NCBI RefSeq assembly: GCF_016617715.1 | Contig: NZ_CP067225.1 | Coordinates: 248,001 to 312,000 of the forward strand | Reading direction: 5' to 3' | DNA: 64,000 nt | From: Paracoccus sp. MC1862 | GTDB taxonomy: Bacteria; Pseudomonadota; Alphaproteobacteria; Rhodobacterales; Rhodobacteraceae | Shown: positions 49,298-59,032 of the stretch, in pieces | Layout of the letters: each line of letters opens with the position of its first letter | How positions within the stretch are numbered: position 1 is the stretch's first letter | Position numbers and translations under genes: made by a program | The notes under the pieces: model-generated | Told to the model about the DNA's origin: nothing | The model's database searches: none | Seen by the model: only the letters and a program-made list of their open reading frames with translations

Positions 49298-50940
49298 ATG
49301 ATGGAACAGCAGCAGCTTTCCTGGGCGGGTCCACTGGCCGGAACGGCCGAGGCGGGGCCTGCCGATGTCGAGACCGTGGCCCAGCCCGAGCTTGCGCCCC
49401 CGCATGGCGCTGCAGGCGCCAGCACCATCCGCTGGTTGCAGGCAGCGCTGAACCGCGTCGGCAATGCCGGTCTCGCCGAGAATGGTGTGGCAGGACGGGC
49501 CACGTGCGAGGCCGTGCGCGGCTTCCAGGCGGCGCAGGGGCTGGCGGCGGACGGCGTGGCCGGGCCGCGCACGATGGCCGCCCTGCGCGCGGCGCTGGAG
49601 GATGGGGGCGGCGCGGCGGCACTGGCCGGGGACCGCGCCGCCTGCGCGGGTCTTCCTCAACGGCAGGTGCTGGACCGCTTCGCCTTCGGCCAGCCAGGCG
49701 TGCCGCCGATCCACCAGCCGCGCATCGACGCCATCGCGGCCTGCCTGCTGGCGAGCCTTGACAGTCCGACGCCGATGGACGGCCTTTCGCTGATCGGCCA
49801 TACCGACCCGGTCGGCAGCGAGGCCGACAACCTCGCGCTGGGCCAGCGGCGGGCCGAAGCGGTGGCCGCGGCCATCGAGGCAAGCCTGCGGCGGCGGGCG
49901 GGAGGCCGGCCCTTCAGCTTCGTCTTCACCCCAAGCAGCCGCGGCGAAACCGAGCCGCTGGCCGATCCCGCCAGCAGCCGCCGGGTCGAGGTCGTGGCGC
50001 CCTTCGCCTTCCCGAAAATCGGCCCCCGCCCCGAACCGACGCCGCCGGTTCCGCCTGTGCCACCCTTCCGCTCGGACCTCGATCCGCCGCGCTGGGGGCC
50101 GATCCTTTCCCGCGTCATCGGTCCCCGCGCCACGATCCGCAGCGGCAATGCCGTGCGCCACCTGGTCGATGCCGAGAATCCCGGCGCGCCCGCGCTCGCC
50201 GGCTATCCGGCGATGGTGGACGCGATCCGCGGGGCGAGCGGCGGCGAGGCGTTCATCTACCTGCTCGGCTGGATCTGCGTGGACGACTTTCCGATGATAA
50301 CCTGCGATGCCAGCAGCAAGCTGCGCGTCCTGCTGGCCGACGCCGCCGCGCGCGGGGTGCAGGTCCGCGCCGTCTTCTGGGAGGCCCCCATCATCTACCT
50401 GACCCAGCGGCGCCAGACGCAGGCCTCGGCGGACCGCATCAACGCGCTTCCCGGCGGCGGCGCGATCATCGACGGCGAAACGCTGCGGAGCGGCGCGCAC
50501 CACCAGAAGCTGCTGGTCGTGGGCGACGGCCGGGGACTGGTGGGCTTCACCGGCGGGCTGGACGTCAACCCCGACCGGATCCTGCCCTCGACCATCACCT
50601 GTCCGCCCGTGCCGGTGGGCCGCGGCACGATCCTCGCCCGCGAGGACGAGACGGAGGTCTGGGACGGGGCGATCCCCGAGGCCGGCGGGGCGGTCTGGCC
50701 GGACGACTGGCCCGGCAACCCGCCGAACGTGGAAAGCATGAGCGGGGGCGGCGGAAGTCCCCTGCACGACGTCCACTGCCGGGTCGAGGGACCGGCCGCC
50801 TTCGACCTGCTGGGCACCTTCATCACCCGCTGGGACCATCACCCCGGCAGCCGCCGGATCGAGGCGCGCGCGCCCCTGCGCGGCCGCCGCGCGGCGGTGC
50901 CCGCGCCCCTGACCCGGCCGCTGCCGCCCGGCATCAGCAG
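49298..50940 (+). pseudogene. Peptidoglycan-binding/OmpA/phospholipase D fusion, N-terminal part
   Basis: Starts MMEQQQLSWAGPLAGTAEAG after GGGGGAGG. Domains in order: PG_binding_1 (about 40-105; ASTIRWLQAALNRVG, GLAADGVAGPRTMAAL), an OmpA-like wall-binding domain (about 120-245; LIGHTDPVGSEADNLALGQR and RRAEAVAAAI), a Pro linker, then a phospholipase D domain from about 290. Its first HKD region is HHQKLLVVGDGRGLVGFTGG; the Asp is one residue further than in the canonical HxKx4D. Near 50935-50941 the frame shifts by one base; the original frame runs to a spurious stop at 51091. The second HKD lies in the next entry. Confidence 0.8.
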
Positions 50941-51702
50941 CACGGGCGAAACCTGCTCGGCCTGGTCGGGCGCACGTTCAACCCGCGCTGCGGCTCGGGC
51001 TTGCCGCGCGAGCGGGACATCCGCGCGATGCTGCTGGCCGGGATCGCCAACGCGCGCCGCTTCATCTACATGGAGGACCAGTACCTGCTGAACCTCGAGG
51101 CCGCCCGCGCGCTGCCGCGGATTGCCCATCTGACGATCGTGATCGCCGCTTCGGACGTCAACGGCGACACCCCCTGCATCTGGACCTACCGGCGCGAGTT
51201 CGTCACCGTCCTGACCCGCGGCCTGACGCCGGACCTTGCCGCCAAGGTCCGCATCTTCCAGCTGGTCACGCCGCCGGTCCCGCCGGTGGCGCCGCCATGC
51301 TCGACCAAGCGCAAGGTGTTCCGCCCGACCTTCGGCCGCCACACCTATGTCCACGCCAAGGCCTGGGTGTTCGACGACGAGCTGGCGGTGATCGGCTCGG
51401 CGAACTGCAACCGCCGCGGCTGGGAACACGACTCAGAGCTGAACGCCTTCGTCTTCGACGACCGCGTGCCGGTGACGGCGGCGACCCGCAGCTTCGCCCA
51501 GCAGACGCGGATGAGCCTCTGGTCCGAGCACCTGACCCTGCCCGAGGCGCGGCTGGCAGACGGCGTCGCCAGCGCCTCGGCCTGGCTGCGGCCGCCGACG
51601 ACCGCCCGCGTGCTGCCCTACTGCCCGGGGGACGACACCGACATCGCTGAGTTCAAATGCCCCCTTATCAAGGACAGCATTGTCGATCCCCCGGTAACGT
51701 GA
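50941..51702 (+). pseudogene. Phospholipase D domain, C-terminal part (second HKD)
   Basis: After the frameshift HGRNLLGLVGRTFNPRCGS and LPRERDIRAMLLAGIANARR resume the domain, then FIYMEDQYLLN and the second HKD motif TYVHAKAWVFDDELAVIGSA, followed by NCNRRGWEHDSELNAFVFD. This half alone cannot act, since PLD needs both motifs. An ATG-less stretch precedes 51001; an independent start is unlikely. It is the last gene of the envelope-enzyme train; AT-richer sequence follows. Confidence 0.82.
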
Positions 51703-51952
51703 GGTGCTGGTGGCAGCGCTGACTCACGCCGCCAATCATTTTCGGCAGACCCGGGATGGCTCATAGTATCCGACCCAAGATACTGCTGGGCCGCATGCTC
51801 GGTTTGAAGGCACTTGGAGAGTGAATCTGCCTCTGTCAGAGGGAGACTGCGGCCACGCGATCCGATCGTTATATGCTGGACCATTTCGACGGCATTGAGG
51901 CAGAAAGACCCCTCAGCTTGTCCTTTTATGATCGGCATGAAAGGAATCTCCC

Positions 51953-52028
51953 ATGCGTAATAAGAGTCTGAATTCGGAATCTTCCGACGATCGTGACGTG
52001 GATCTTGATCGCCGGGAGGTACTCGCGT
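51953..52028 (+). pseudogene. N-terminus of a Tat-signal-like protein cut by the 126-bp repeat
   Basis: ATG at 51953 with AAGGAAT upstream. The encoded MRNKSLNSESSDDRDVDLDR and REVLAL suggests the start of a twin-arginine signal (DRREVLAL) before the frame enters the repeat at 52029. No continuation is found. The 250 bases before it contain no gene I can support. Confidence 0.45.
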
Positions 52029-52154
52029 TGACCTGCGCCCCGTTGGTGCCTCGGTCATATCGAGAGTCTGCGGGTTTGAGATTGGTCGTCTTCGGGTGGA
52101 TTTGAGGCAAGCGCGCCAGACGTGGCGCCATCAGGTAGCGCGAGCGTCCGGCGC
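52029..52154. repeat. 126-bp repeat, copy 2 (IS-end-like)
   Basis: Same sequence and orientation as 28484-28609, beginning TGACCTGCGCCCC. It again truncates a gene at its first base and joins another IS3 remnant at its last. Each copy is probably one surviving end of the same element. Confidence 0.75.
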
Positions 52155-53480
52155 CTTCCGCAGGAACTGGTCCGCCCCCTGGAAAGTGGTCCTCCCTGAA
52201 GCAGGCTTTCGAGCCGGATGGAGGCCGGCGGAATGTCGCGGAAGAAGCACGAACCCGAGGAGATCGTGGCCAGGCTCCGGCAGGTCGGCGTGTTGGTGTC
52301 GCGGGGCCGGTCGGTGGCCGGGGCGGTGCGCTCGATCGGCGTGACGCAGTTGACCTGCTCCCGGTGGCGCAAGGAGTTCGGCGGGCTGCAGGGCGATCGG
52401 GTCAAACGCCTGAAGGAGCGGGAGAAGGAGAACGGGCGGCTGCGGAAGGCCGTCTCCGGCCTGACGCCGGAGAAGCTGATCCTGCGTGGTGAGGCCTGTG
52501 GCCGAACGCCTCGGGCAACTTCCAGGCCCCGCGCGTCGCCGTGCCTGCATCGGGCAGGTCCGGCAGGAGTTCCGTGTCTCGGCGCGCCTCGCCTGCCGCG
52601 TGCCCGGCCCGCCTCGCTCGACCCGAGCCGGAAGGTGCCGCGCGGACGGGCCGATGAAGAGGCGCTGACTGCCGGCATCGTTGCGCTTGCCGCCCGGCAG
52701 GGGCGCTGCGGCCAGCGGCGGATCCCGGCCCTGCTCGGGCATGCCGGCCGGACGGGGAACGTGACGCGCGGCGCGGGGGCGAGGCCTGCGTCGACGGCGG
52801 CGGGAGGGGCTGACGGCGCCTGCGCCGCAACCGGGGAAGGCGCGGCTCCGGCGCGACGACGGATCGTGCCTCCGTCTGCGGCCAGCGCGTCCAGACCACG
52901 TCCGGTCTTGCGACTTCGTCGCGGCCCGGACCCATGACGGCGGGAAGTTCCGCATGCGCGACCTGATCGGCGGGTTCGCCCGGGAATCCCTGGCGCTCCG
53001 GCTCAGCCGCAAGCCGAACGCGCCGGCTGTCATCGACGTGCTGCCGGACCGGTTCCTCCTCCGCGGCGTGCCCGGCCCTGTCCGGCCGGACAACGGCCCG
53101 GCGTTCGTGGCCACCGCGCTGCGCGACCGGATCGCCGCGGCCGGCGCCGGAACGGCCTCTGTCGAGCCTGGATCCCCCGGGGAGGGAGGAGGATCAGGAA
53201 ACGGTCCGGGGGACTGTGTGCCCGACGACGGGCCGCTGCGAGAGCTTCACCGCCAAGCTGCGCGACGAGCGGCTCACCGGCGACATCCTCTGCAGCCTCG
53301 CCGCGGCGAAGATCGTCCTCGCGGCGTGGCGCCGCCCTTGCACCACAAAGCGCCCGCATTCCTCCCCGGGCGAGCGGCCCCCCGCTCCCGAGGTCCCGCA
53401 GGGACCGCCTTCGCCACCCGGAGCATGGCGCCAGGACCCGTCATGCACCAAGATCGGAAAGGGACCACCCCAGCGGGGCT
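52155..53480 (+). mobile_element. Heavily decayed IS3-family element
   Basis: OrfA starts at 52233: MSRKKHEPEEIVARLRQVGV, RSVAGAVRSIGVTQLTCSRW and LKEREKENGRLRKAVSGLT. OrfB is scattered over frames: LTAGIVALAARQGRCGQRRI, VLPDRFLLRGVPGPVRPDNG and LREL-type ends, with several frameshifts. Conserved Tyr/Lys/Asn positions are often replaced by Arg, Ala or Gly through GC-raising changes. It has a terminal-repeat-like GGTCCGCCCCCTGGAAAG near 52170. It is inactive. Confidence 0.8.
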
Positions 53481-53634
53481 GGCCAACGCGTGGCGCAGCT
53501 GGTGCGGCCTGCGGACTCGACCCCGGCCATGATCCCGTGGTGGTCGGGACGCCGAGGATGCGGGCTTGCTTTTATCCCCGGGGTGACGACGCCTTCGGAC
53601 ATCATCCTTGCCGCGGTGGGTCGCCCGTCCAAGC

Positions 53635-53760
53635 GGTGCCTCGGCCCCCCTCATAGCCCAGATGTGCGGTCAGTTCCTTCACCAGCCCGGCGTCACCCAG
53701 CAGATCCACAGGCCGTTGCAGCCCTTCAAGGGTTAGGTAGAAACCGTCATCGTCCCTTAC
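53635..53760 (-). mobile_element. Possible IS256-family transposase N-terminal fragment
   Basis: Minus strand reads YLTLEGLQRPVDLLGDAGLV and KELTAHLGYEGG, similar in pattern to the start of IS256 transposases (LL-x-x-x-GL-x-x-LTK-x-L-x-x-x-x-L). No ends or core survive. Confidence 0.3.
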
Positions 53761-53937
53761 CCCTCTCGGCAGGCATGGACCGGATCAGTCATCCACAGAA
53801 GACTGGGCACTCTCTGGCGCCGAGTCATCATTGATGCACCCTGATCGGCTGAGCCAACAGCCACGTCGAAAGCGCGGCTGATCGCGGAACAGTTTCGTGG
53901 CAGGCGCGGTTTCTGAACTGATCGAAGGAGTAGCCCG

Positions 53938-54720
53938 ATGATCCGAGCGCTTCTCGCCACGACCATCGCCCTCGTTGCCACGTGGCACTCAGACACCCTG
54001 GTTCGTGCTCATGTCGCTGAGACCCATGACCGGCAGCCGCCTTCCTCCACCAAGGCGCACCGATTCCCAACATCGTTCGACCTCACACGTCTCGCAGTCA
54101 TGGATGCGCAGCCCCTGATCTCGCTGGATCGCTTCACATCCTCGGCCACTGCACTCAGGCAGCCCAGCCCTGTACCCACGCCTCCGGATCTGACGCTTGA
54201 GGCCGCCCCTGCTCCTGTGCCGCGTCCCCTCAGGGTTATCGTGTCTCGCCCGCTCCCTCGTCCTGCCATGCCCGAGCAAATCCTGGAGGGCGCAAGTATC
54301 CCCCTGCCACCGGCCTCTCTACGCAATGCGAGCGATCTCTCCTGCATCGCCGTGGCGATCTATCATGAGGCACGTGATCAGGAGGACTTCGGCCAGCGCG
54401 CTGTCGCTTCGGTGATCCTTCAGCGCGTTGCAGTCCCGCACCGTTGGGGCGGCACGGCCTGCGACAACGTTGTCCCAACGCAGTTCAGCTTCCTGACCTC
54501 ACGCTATGATTACCCGCCGATCGACGACATGAAGGCGTGGGAGAAGGCGGTGCGCTTCGCCGCCCATGCCTTGCTTGAAGGCCCCATGCCTGAACTCAAG
54601 GGTGCTGATCACTACCACACCACGGCCGTATCGCCCCCATGGGCGCCGAGAATGGCCCGAGTTCGGCTGATTGACGATCACGTCTTCTACGTTGATCCTC
54701 GCTCTTCCTTATCCCTGTAG
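53938..54720 (+). CDS. SleB/CwlJ-type cell wall hydrolase
   Basis: 260 residues with an N-terminal signal-like segment (MIRALLATTIALVATWHS) and a Pro-rich linker. The C-terminal half is a Hydrolase_2 domain: CIAVAIYHEARDQEDFGQRA (catalytic Glu in YHEAR), VASVILQRVAVPHRWGG, QFSFL and GADHYHTTAVSPPWAPRMA. SleB-type enzymes are lytic transglycosylase-like or amidase enzymes for peptidoglycan; in alphaproteobacteria they serve wall remodelling rather than spore germination. GAAGGAG lies upstream. It is separated from the envelope-enzyme train by IS debris and appears independent, with lower GC in its coding sequence than its neighbours. Confidence 0.82.
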   Translation: MIRALLATTIALVATWHSDTLVRAHVAETHDRQPPSSTKAHRFPTSFDLTRLAVMDAQPLISLDRFTSSATALRQPSPVPTPPDLTLEAAPAPVPRPLRVIVSRPLPRPAMPEQILEGASIPLPPASLRNASDLSCIAVAIYHEARDQEDFGQRAVASVILQRVAVPHRWGGTACDNVVPTQFSFLTSRYDYPPIDDMKAWEKAVRFAAHALLEGPMPELKGADHYHTTAVSPPWAPRMARVRLIDDHVFYVDPRSSLSL

Positions 54721-54802
54721 TGCCAGCGGCCCATGCTGTGCCAGCCTCTCTGTGCCGGTCCCACATTCCCCCGGACAACACCCGGGGGAATGGCTGCGAT
54801 CC

Positions 54803-55029
54803 TCACGCCTCCGGCAGGTCCGATGCGCCATGGAGAAAGAAGCGCACCATGGCCGTGGCGGCATCGGGTCCGCGCGGATCGGTGTGGGAGCCGCTCGGGT
54901 GTCCTCCGGACCAAGCGTGCTGCGCCCCGTCAATCATCCAGCTCTCGATCCCATGGGTGCCGTCCTTCCGTTTCGTGACGAGGCGCGTGTACCCGCGGAC
55001 TCCACCCGCGACTCCTGCGGACAGAGCTC
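54803..55029 (-). pseudogene. C-terminal fragment of a PHB-depolymerase-family esterase
   Basis: Minus strand encodes GIESWMIDGAQHAWSGGHPS, GSHTDPRGPDAATAMVRFFL and a stop. This is the conserved His-containing end of the secreted PHB depolymerase/LpqC esterase family. The nucleophile half is missing, so it is a remnant; upstream it meets the hairpin at 55030. Confidence 0.65.
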
Positions 55030-55060
55030 ATTGAGTGCCGACTGCCAGTCAGCACTCAAT
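55030..55060. terminator. Long hairpin between the esterase remnant and the RTX gene
   Basis: ATTGAGTGC, a mismatch, GACTG, loop C, CAGTC, a mismatch, GCACTCAAT. On the plus strand it is followed by CTTTTCTT. It lies 39 bases beyond the RTX gene's stop, so it could end that transcript from the minus strand, although no T-run lies on that side. Confidence 0.5.
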
Positions 55061-55098
55061 GCTTTTCTTGCTTCCTGCCAAGACGCCTCGTCGCCGTT

Positions 55099-55678
55099 TC
55101 AGACGAACAGGAAGCTCGATGCTGCAAGATCTGTGACATCGACCACCGTCACCACGTCCTCGCCCTGATGGCTCGAACGGGAGGCCGCGCCATAGTCGAT
55201 GCGGGTACCGCCCTCTTGGAGGGAGATGAAGCGGTCGGCGTCGTCGAGCCTTCCGTTGCGGTTGGTGTCGAGATCGGACCACTTCAGCTTCGGCATCGCG
55301 AACTGGATGGCGTCGACGTCCTCGCTGCGGAAGTCCATGATCTGGTCGCGCCCGCCATTAGCCCTGAAGACAAAGGTGTCTGCTCCCCTGGTGAGAACCA
55401 CCTCCCTGCCGGCTGTGGCCTCGCCGTCACCCCAGAGAATGTCATCGCCGCGGCCACCTATGATCCTGTCATCCCCACCGATTAGTTCGGCCGCACCCCA
55501 TGGATAGTCCGGGTTGCCACTTCTGACCGTTCCGTCACCGTAGATCACGTCATCGCCGTCGCCGCCGAGGATCCTGTCATTCCCGCCGGCGAGAGAGGCC
55601 GTTTCTCCACCGTAGATCATTCCATCGCCGTGGAGCGTATCATCTCCGCTGCCGCCCTCGATGCGGTCCAGACCCGCC
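55099..55678 (-). pseudogene. RTX repeat protein, C-terminal part (after a frameshift)
   Basis: Continues the upstream RTX protein in another frame: GLDRIEGGSGDDTLHGDGM, GGNDRILGGDGDDVIYGDG and GGDDRIIGGRGDDILWGDG. After the repeats a typical C-terminal module follows: GADTFVFRANGGRDQIMDFR and DLDTNRNGRLDDADRFISL, then a Ser/Phe ending (SSFLFV) like type I secretion signals. Without correction of the shift near 55679 this end, with its secretion signal, would not be joined to the repeats. Confidence 0.8.
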
Positions 55679-56692
55679 GACAAGGGTCGAATAGCCATTG
55701 GTATCCATGCTCCCGTCACCGAGCACGGAATCCGCGCCCGATCCTGCGATGATCGTGTCATTGCCTCCCGCCAGATTGCCGGTGCCGAGGTTGTGGCCCG
55801 GTGCCGCGCTCAACTCTCCGTCTCCACGGATCGTGTCATTGCCCGATCCGGCATCGAGAAGGTCGTTGCCTCCTTCGATCACGACCCCTCCGCCATTGGC
55901 CCAGCCGTTACCCACCATGAGGTCGTTGCCGCTGCCGCCCCGGATCCTGTCATCTCCGCCAATGAGCTTCGCGAAGGATCTGAAGGTCCCGATCCCGCCA
56001 TCGCCATAAAGGACATCGTCGCCTGCGCCGCCATGCAGGCTGTCCCTGCCTCCCGTCATCTCTCCGTCGCCGAAACTGCCCGCAGAGATGATGCCGTCCC
56101 CATAGAGAGTGTCCTGGCCCTTGCCGCCGTCCAGGAGGTCGCTGCCGCCGGTCCTGTAGCCGCTGGTGGAAATAGTCCCCGAGGCGATACCGTCTCCATA
56201 GAGGAGGTCATTGCCGTCCCAAGCAAACAGGCTGTCGGCACCGCCAATCATCCAGGCGCGCTCGCTGACAGGGCCTGCCATTGCATGGCCGTCTCCAAAA
56301 AGCACGTCATTGCCAGAGCCAGCATGAAGGATGTCACGAACGCTGCGGATACCCGAACTGCGTGCATATTCCCGGGTGCCGGTGGTTCCATCGCCGTAGA
56401 GCGTGTCCTCTCCGGCACCACCATGCAGGAGGTCATTGCCGCCGTTGATCGTTGCTACGGCGCTGTATCCGCCCCCCATGACGCGGCCGTCGCCCCAAAG
56501 CATGTCGTTGCCCTGCCCGCCGTGCAGGGCATCTGTGGCGCCACGCAGATCGGCCTTCTCGCCATCGTCCCTGCTGACGTCCCCGTCACCCAGCAGACTG
56601 TCGGCGCCGCCGAGACCGAGAATGAGGTCGCGGCCCGGCGACCCCACCAGATAGTCGGCCAAGTTCGAGCCTTTTTTGTGATTTATGGCCAT
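55679..56692 (-). pseudogene. RTX repeat protein, N-terminal part
   Basis: Starts MAINHKKGSNLADYLVGSPG (ATG 56692; a GTG at 56761 would add 23 residues, and neither has a strong ribosome site). Then nine or more units of about 30-40 residues, each with GGxDxLxGGxGxDxLYGDG plus a variable spacer, for example GGNDLLHGGAGEDTLYGDG and GGRDSLHGGAGDDVLYGDG. The recurring YGDG or WGDG after each nonapeptide pair is unusual for RTX. The frame ends after STLVGGSGPHRG; a one-base shift there restores the C-terminal part. Homology is to secreted calcium-binding repeats; activity is unknown. Confidence 0.8.
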
Positions 56693-56761
56693 GCTGGTAA
56701 CCCATTTACCTCTTGAGAAGCGAATGCCGTCGAGGATCAACGGATAAAGGAATGATGGCAC

Positions 56762-57305
56762 AGGACAGCTCGGTTACAAAATCCGATAAAAGATAATTCA
56801 ATGCTTAAAACGCTCGCGGAGTGTTCGCAGAATGAATTTGTAATCGCCTACAAGGTGCGGATGCCTTCTTTTCAGTTATTATCCGTACCTTGCCTCTGAT
56901 GATGTGGCTGCCCCTGAAATGTTCATTGTAAAAAATCTAGATTATTGTTCTTCAGATCATTGCGTCATTATTTCAACTCACGCCTAAATCTTCTGCGCCT
57001 ACGCCGCTGCGCCGCCTGCAGCTGACTGACGGCCTGCAGTCTTGCAATGTCCTGTTCGACCTCCGTCACCACCATGCCGCTGTTGGTCCCCGCGACCATG
57101 CAAAGGTCATGTCGAGCGTCTACGACCTTACCAACCAGCCGCCGTGGTCGGCTGCAACAGCATCAAAACCGATCAGCAAGCAGAGCGACCAGCTTGAACC
57201 AGCCGTGAACCTGTCTGGGATCGAGGAAGTGCTCGCTCGCTTCCCTGTAACCGCACGCCTTTGATCCCCTGCCGGATGGACATACATAATTGACGGGCCA
57301 GCCTG
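56762..57305. other. AT-rich intergenic region with a possible small gene
   Basis: About 540 bases, clearly AT-richer than the rest (56790-56990), suiting promoters of the divergent RTX and membrane protein genes. An ATG at 57109 opens a 51-codon frame (MSSVYDLTNQPPWSAATASK at the start, ending 57264) with no recognisable family and AAAGGT upstream. I cannot decide whether it is expressed. Confidence 0.35.
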
Positions 57306-58139
57306 ATGAGGTCGCACGCGTCCATGCAGCACAACTCGACTGACAAGCCGCGGGACGCGGAGATTCGCCGGTTCGTACGCGCCACATACGGCGTGAAGGG
57401 AACGTTGACCCTGCACCGGGCAGCCCTGCCTTGGGACATGGTGCGGGCGCCTGTCAACGTGATGCTGTCGCCCATGTTCCTGCTGATCAAACTGAGCGCT
57501 CGGCTCGCGGATCTTTGTCGCTTGCGATGGCTTGGGCGATGGCTGGCGACGCGAAGGATATTCCTGACCTCGGATCTGTCGCGCCAGTTGGAATCCAATC
57601 TGAGGGGCTTCTTCGCTCAACTCGACCAGAGAGGGATTTCGCCGGCTGCCTCGGACGATGAAATCGATGCCGCAATCTCCAGCTATGCCGAGACGCGTAA
57701 CGCGGTTGCCGAGATCACGACCTCGCTGATCGTGGTGCTTGCCGGGTTGCTCATCTTCCATCGCGTCACCCCCGGGGTCATCTCTCTAGCGGGACCGGTG
57801 GCGCATCTGAGGGCACAGGCGCAGGCCATCGAGGATTTCGCCTTGGGCAGCTGGATCGGGCGGATGTGGTACGGGGCGTTCCCGACCGAACTTTCCACGG
57901 CCGAGCTTTTCTTCGCTGGTCTGTTTCTGACCGGAGCCGCCTCGCTTGTGACCACTTTTGCGGGCTTGCTGGCCGATCCGATTCAGCTTTGGACAGGCAT
58001 CCATCGCCGGCGACTGAGCCGCATGTTGGAACGGCTCGACCGCAAGCATGCGCCACCCGCGTTGGAACGGGAGCATCTCCTTGCCCGCGCCGGCGATCTT
58101 GGCGATGTCGCGGCGTGGCTGTGGCGCAGCTGGCGATAA
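57306..58139 (+). CDS. Membrane protein, DUF6635-like
   Basis: 277 residues. The N-terminal part FVRATYGVKGTLTLHRAALP and MVRAPVNVMLSPMFLLIKLS matches the pattern I associate with DUF6635. Hydrophobic segments occur near residues 48-68, 138-156 and 198-220. The last 40 residues (SRMLERLDRKHAPPALEREH) are charged and cytoplasmic in appearance. The role is unknown. It is alone in its orientation, between the AT-rich region and IS5 debris. Confidence 0.65.
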   Translation: MRSHASMQHNSTDKPRDAEIRRFVRATYGVKGTLTLHRAALPWDMVRAPVNVMLSPMFLLIKLSARLADLCRLRWLGRWLATRRIFLTSDLSRQLESNLRGFFAQLDQRGISPAASDDEIDAAISSYAETRNAVAEITTSLIVVLAGLLIFHRVTPGVISLAGPVAHLRAQAQAIEDFALGSWIGRMWYGAFPTELSTAELFFAGLFLTGAASLVTTFAGLLADPIQLWTGIHRRRLSRMLERLDRKHAPPALEREHLLARAGDLGDVAAWLWRSWR

Positions 58140-58335
58140 GGAGCAGGCGGAAACGCCGGTGGAGCCGCTGAAAGTTGGTGATGGAAATTTGTAGGAACGT
58201 CTGATGAACTGAACCGGCTGCGCCGAGTTGGCTCCCTGACAGTCAGACCGCCTGCGCGACTTCACAGTTCTGACTGATTTCCGGGCTTTCACGCCGCCAT
58301 GGCGGAATTTTTTTGATTCTTGGACAGCCTCGTCC

Positions 58336-58700
58336 TTATGCCTTCAGCCTCCTTCGCAACAGAAACAGGTTGCCGAGCGCGAACAGCGTCAAAGGTTGGA
58401 TGCGGTTCTTGGCGAGGCTGCGGTAGTGGGTCTTCACGTGGCCGAACTGGCGCTTGATCACTCGAGACGGGCGCTCGACCTTGGCCCGCACCATGGCGAG
58501 GAGGCGGTTGATCCGTTCGTCAAGGGGATGCAGCTTGCCGTCTTTCAAGGCCTTGCGCATTATACCCCAGACCCTGCCTGGCGCCTTGAACGCAGCCTCG
58601 GGATGGCGCTGACATAGCCTTTGTCAGCCCAGACCGACGTCTCCTCGCCGTGCAGCAGTCCGTCCCAGACCTGGCTGTCGTGGAGCCTGGCAGTCGAGAT
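58336..58700 (-). mobile_element. IS5-family transposase 3' fragment
   Basis: Minus strand shows LHGEETSVWADKGYVSA (DDE-type second Asp), a frameshift, then AAFKAPGRVWGIMRKALKDG, RVIKRQFGHVKTHYRSLAKN and LGNLFLLRRRLKA to a stop at 58336. This is the C-terminal third of an IS5-group transposase. The upstream two-thirds are missing. Confidence 0.8.
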
Positions 58701-59032
58701 TGTGGGTCACAACCAGTGGAACGCGCAAGAGTTCGCAACTCGAAAGTTGGATTTGGACCTGACCCGCAGATCACCGTACCGGCCAGCGGCTTCTGAAGAT
58801 GCCGCATGAAATGCCTTGCAGAAGACCGCACGCGATCACACGCTCAAGAAGGAAAAAGGCTTCTTGCACTGGGGACAGCAATCACAGAAGAAGCGCGTCT
58901 CCGCTGCTGGTTCCATCATGAGGCACTTCAGCCTGGCGGCCCTGATTTTGGACAGATTCATTCTGGGCACCGCCATGCTTCTGTAGCGCCGAGCCGGAGG
59001 ACGCCAGTTGCCGGCATACTGCCTTGGGACTG
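58701..59032. other. Decayed stretch between IS5 debris and the attH-like gene
   Basis: About 330 bases of lower GC. A minus-strand frame contains FFCDCCPQCKKPFSFLS but has no start context or family match. I see no supportable gene. Confidence 0.35.
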
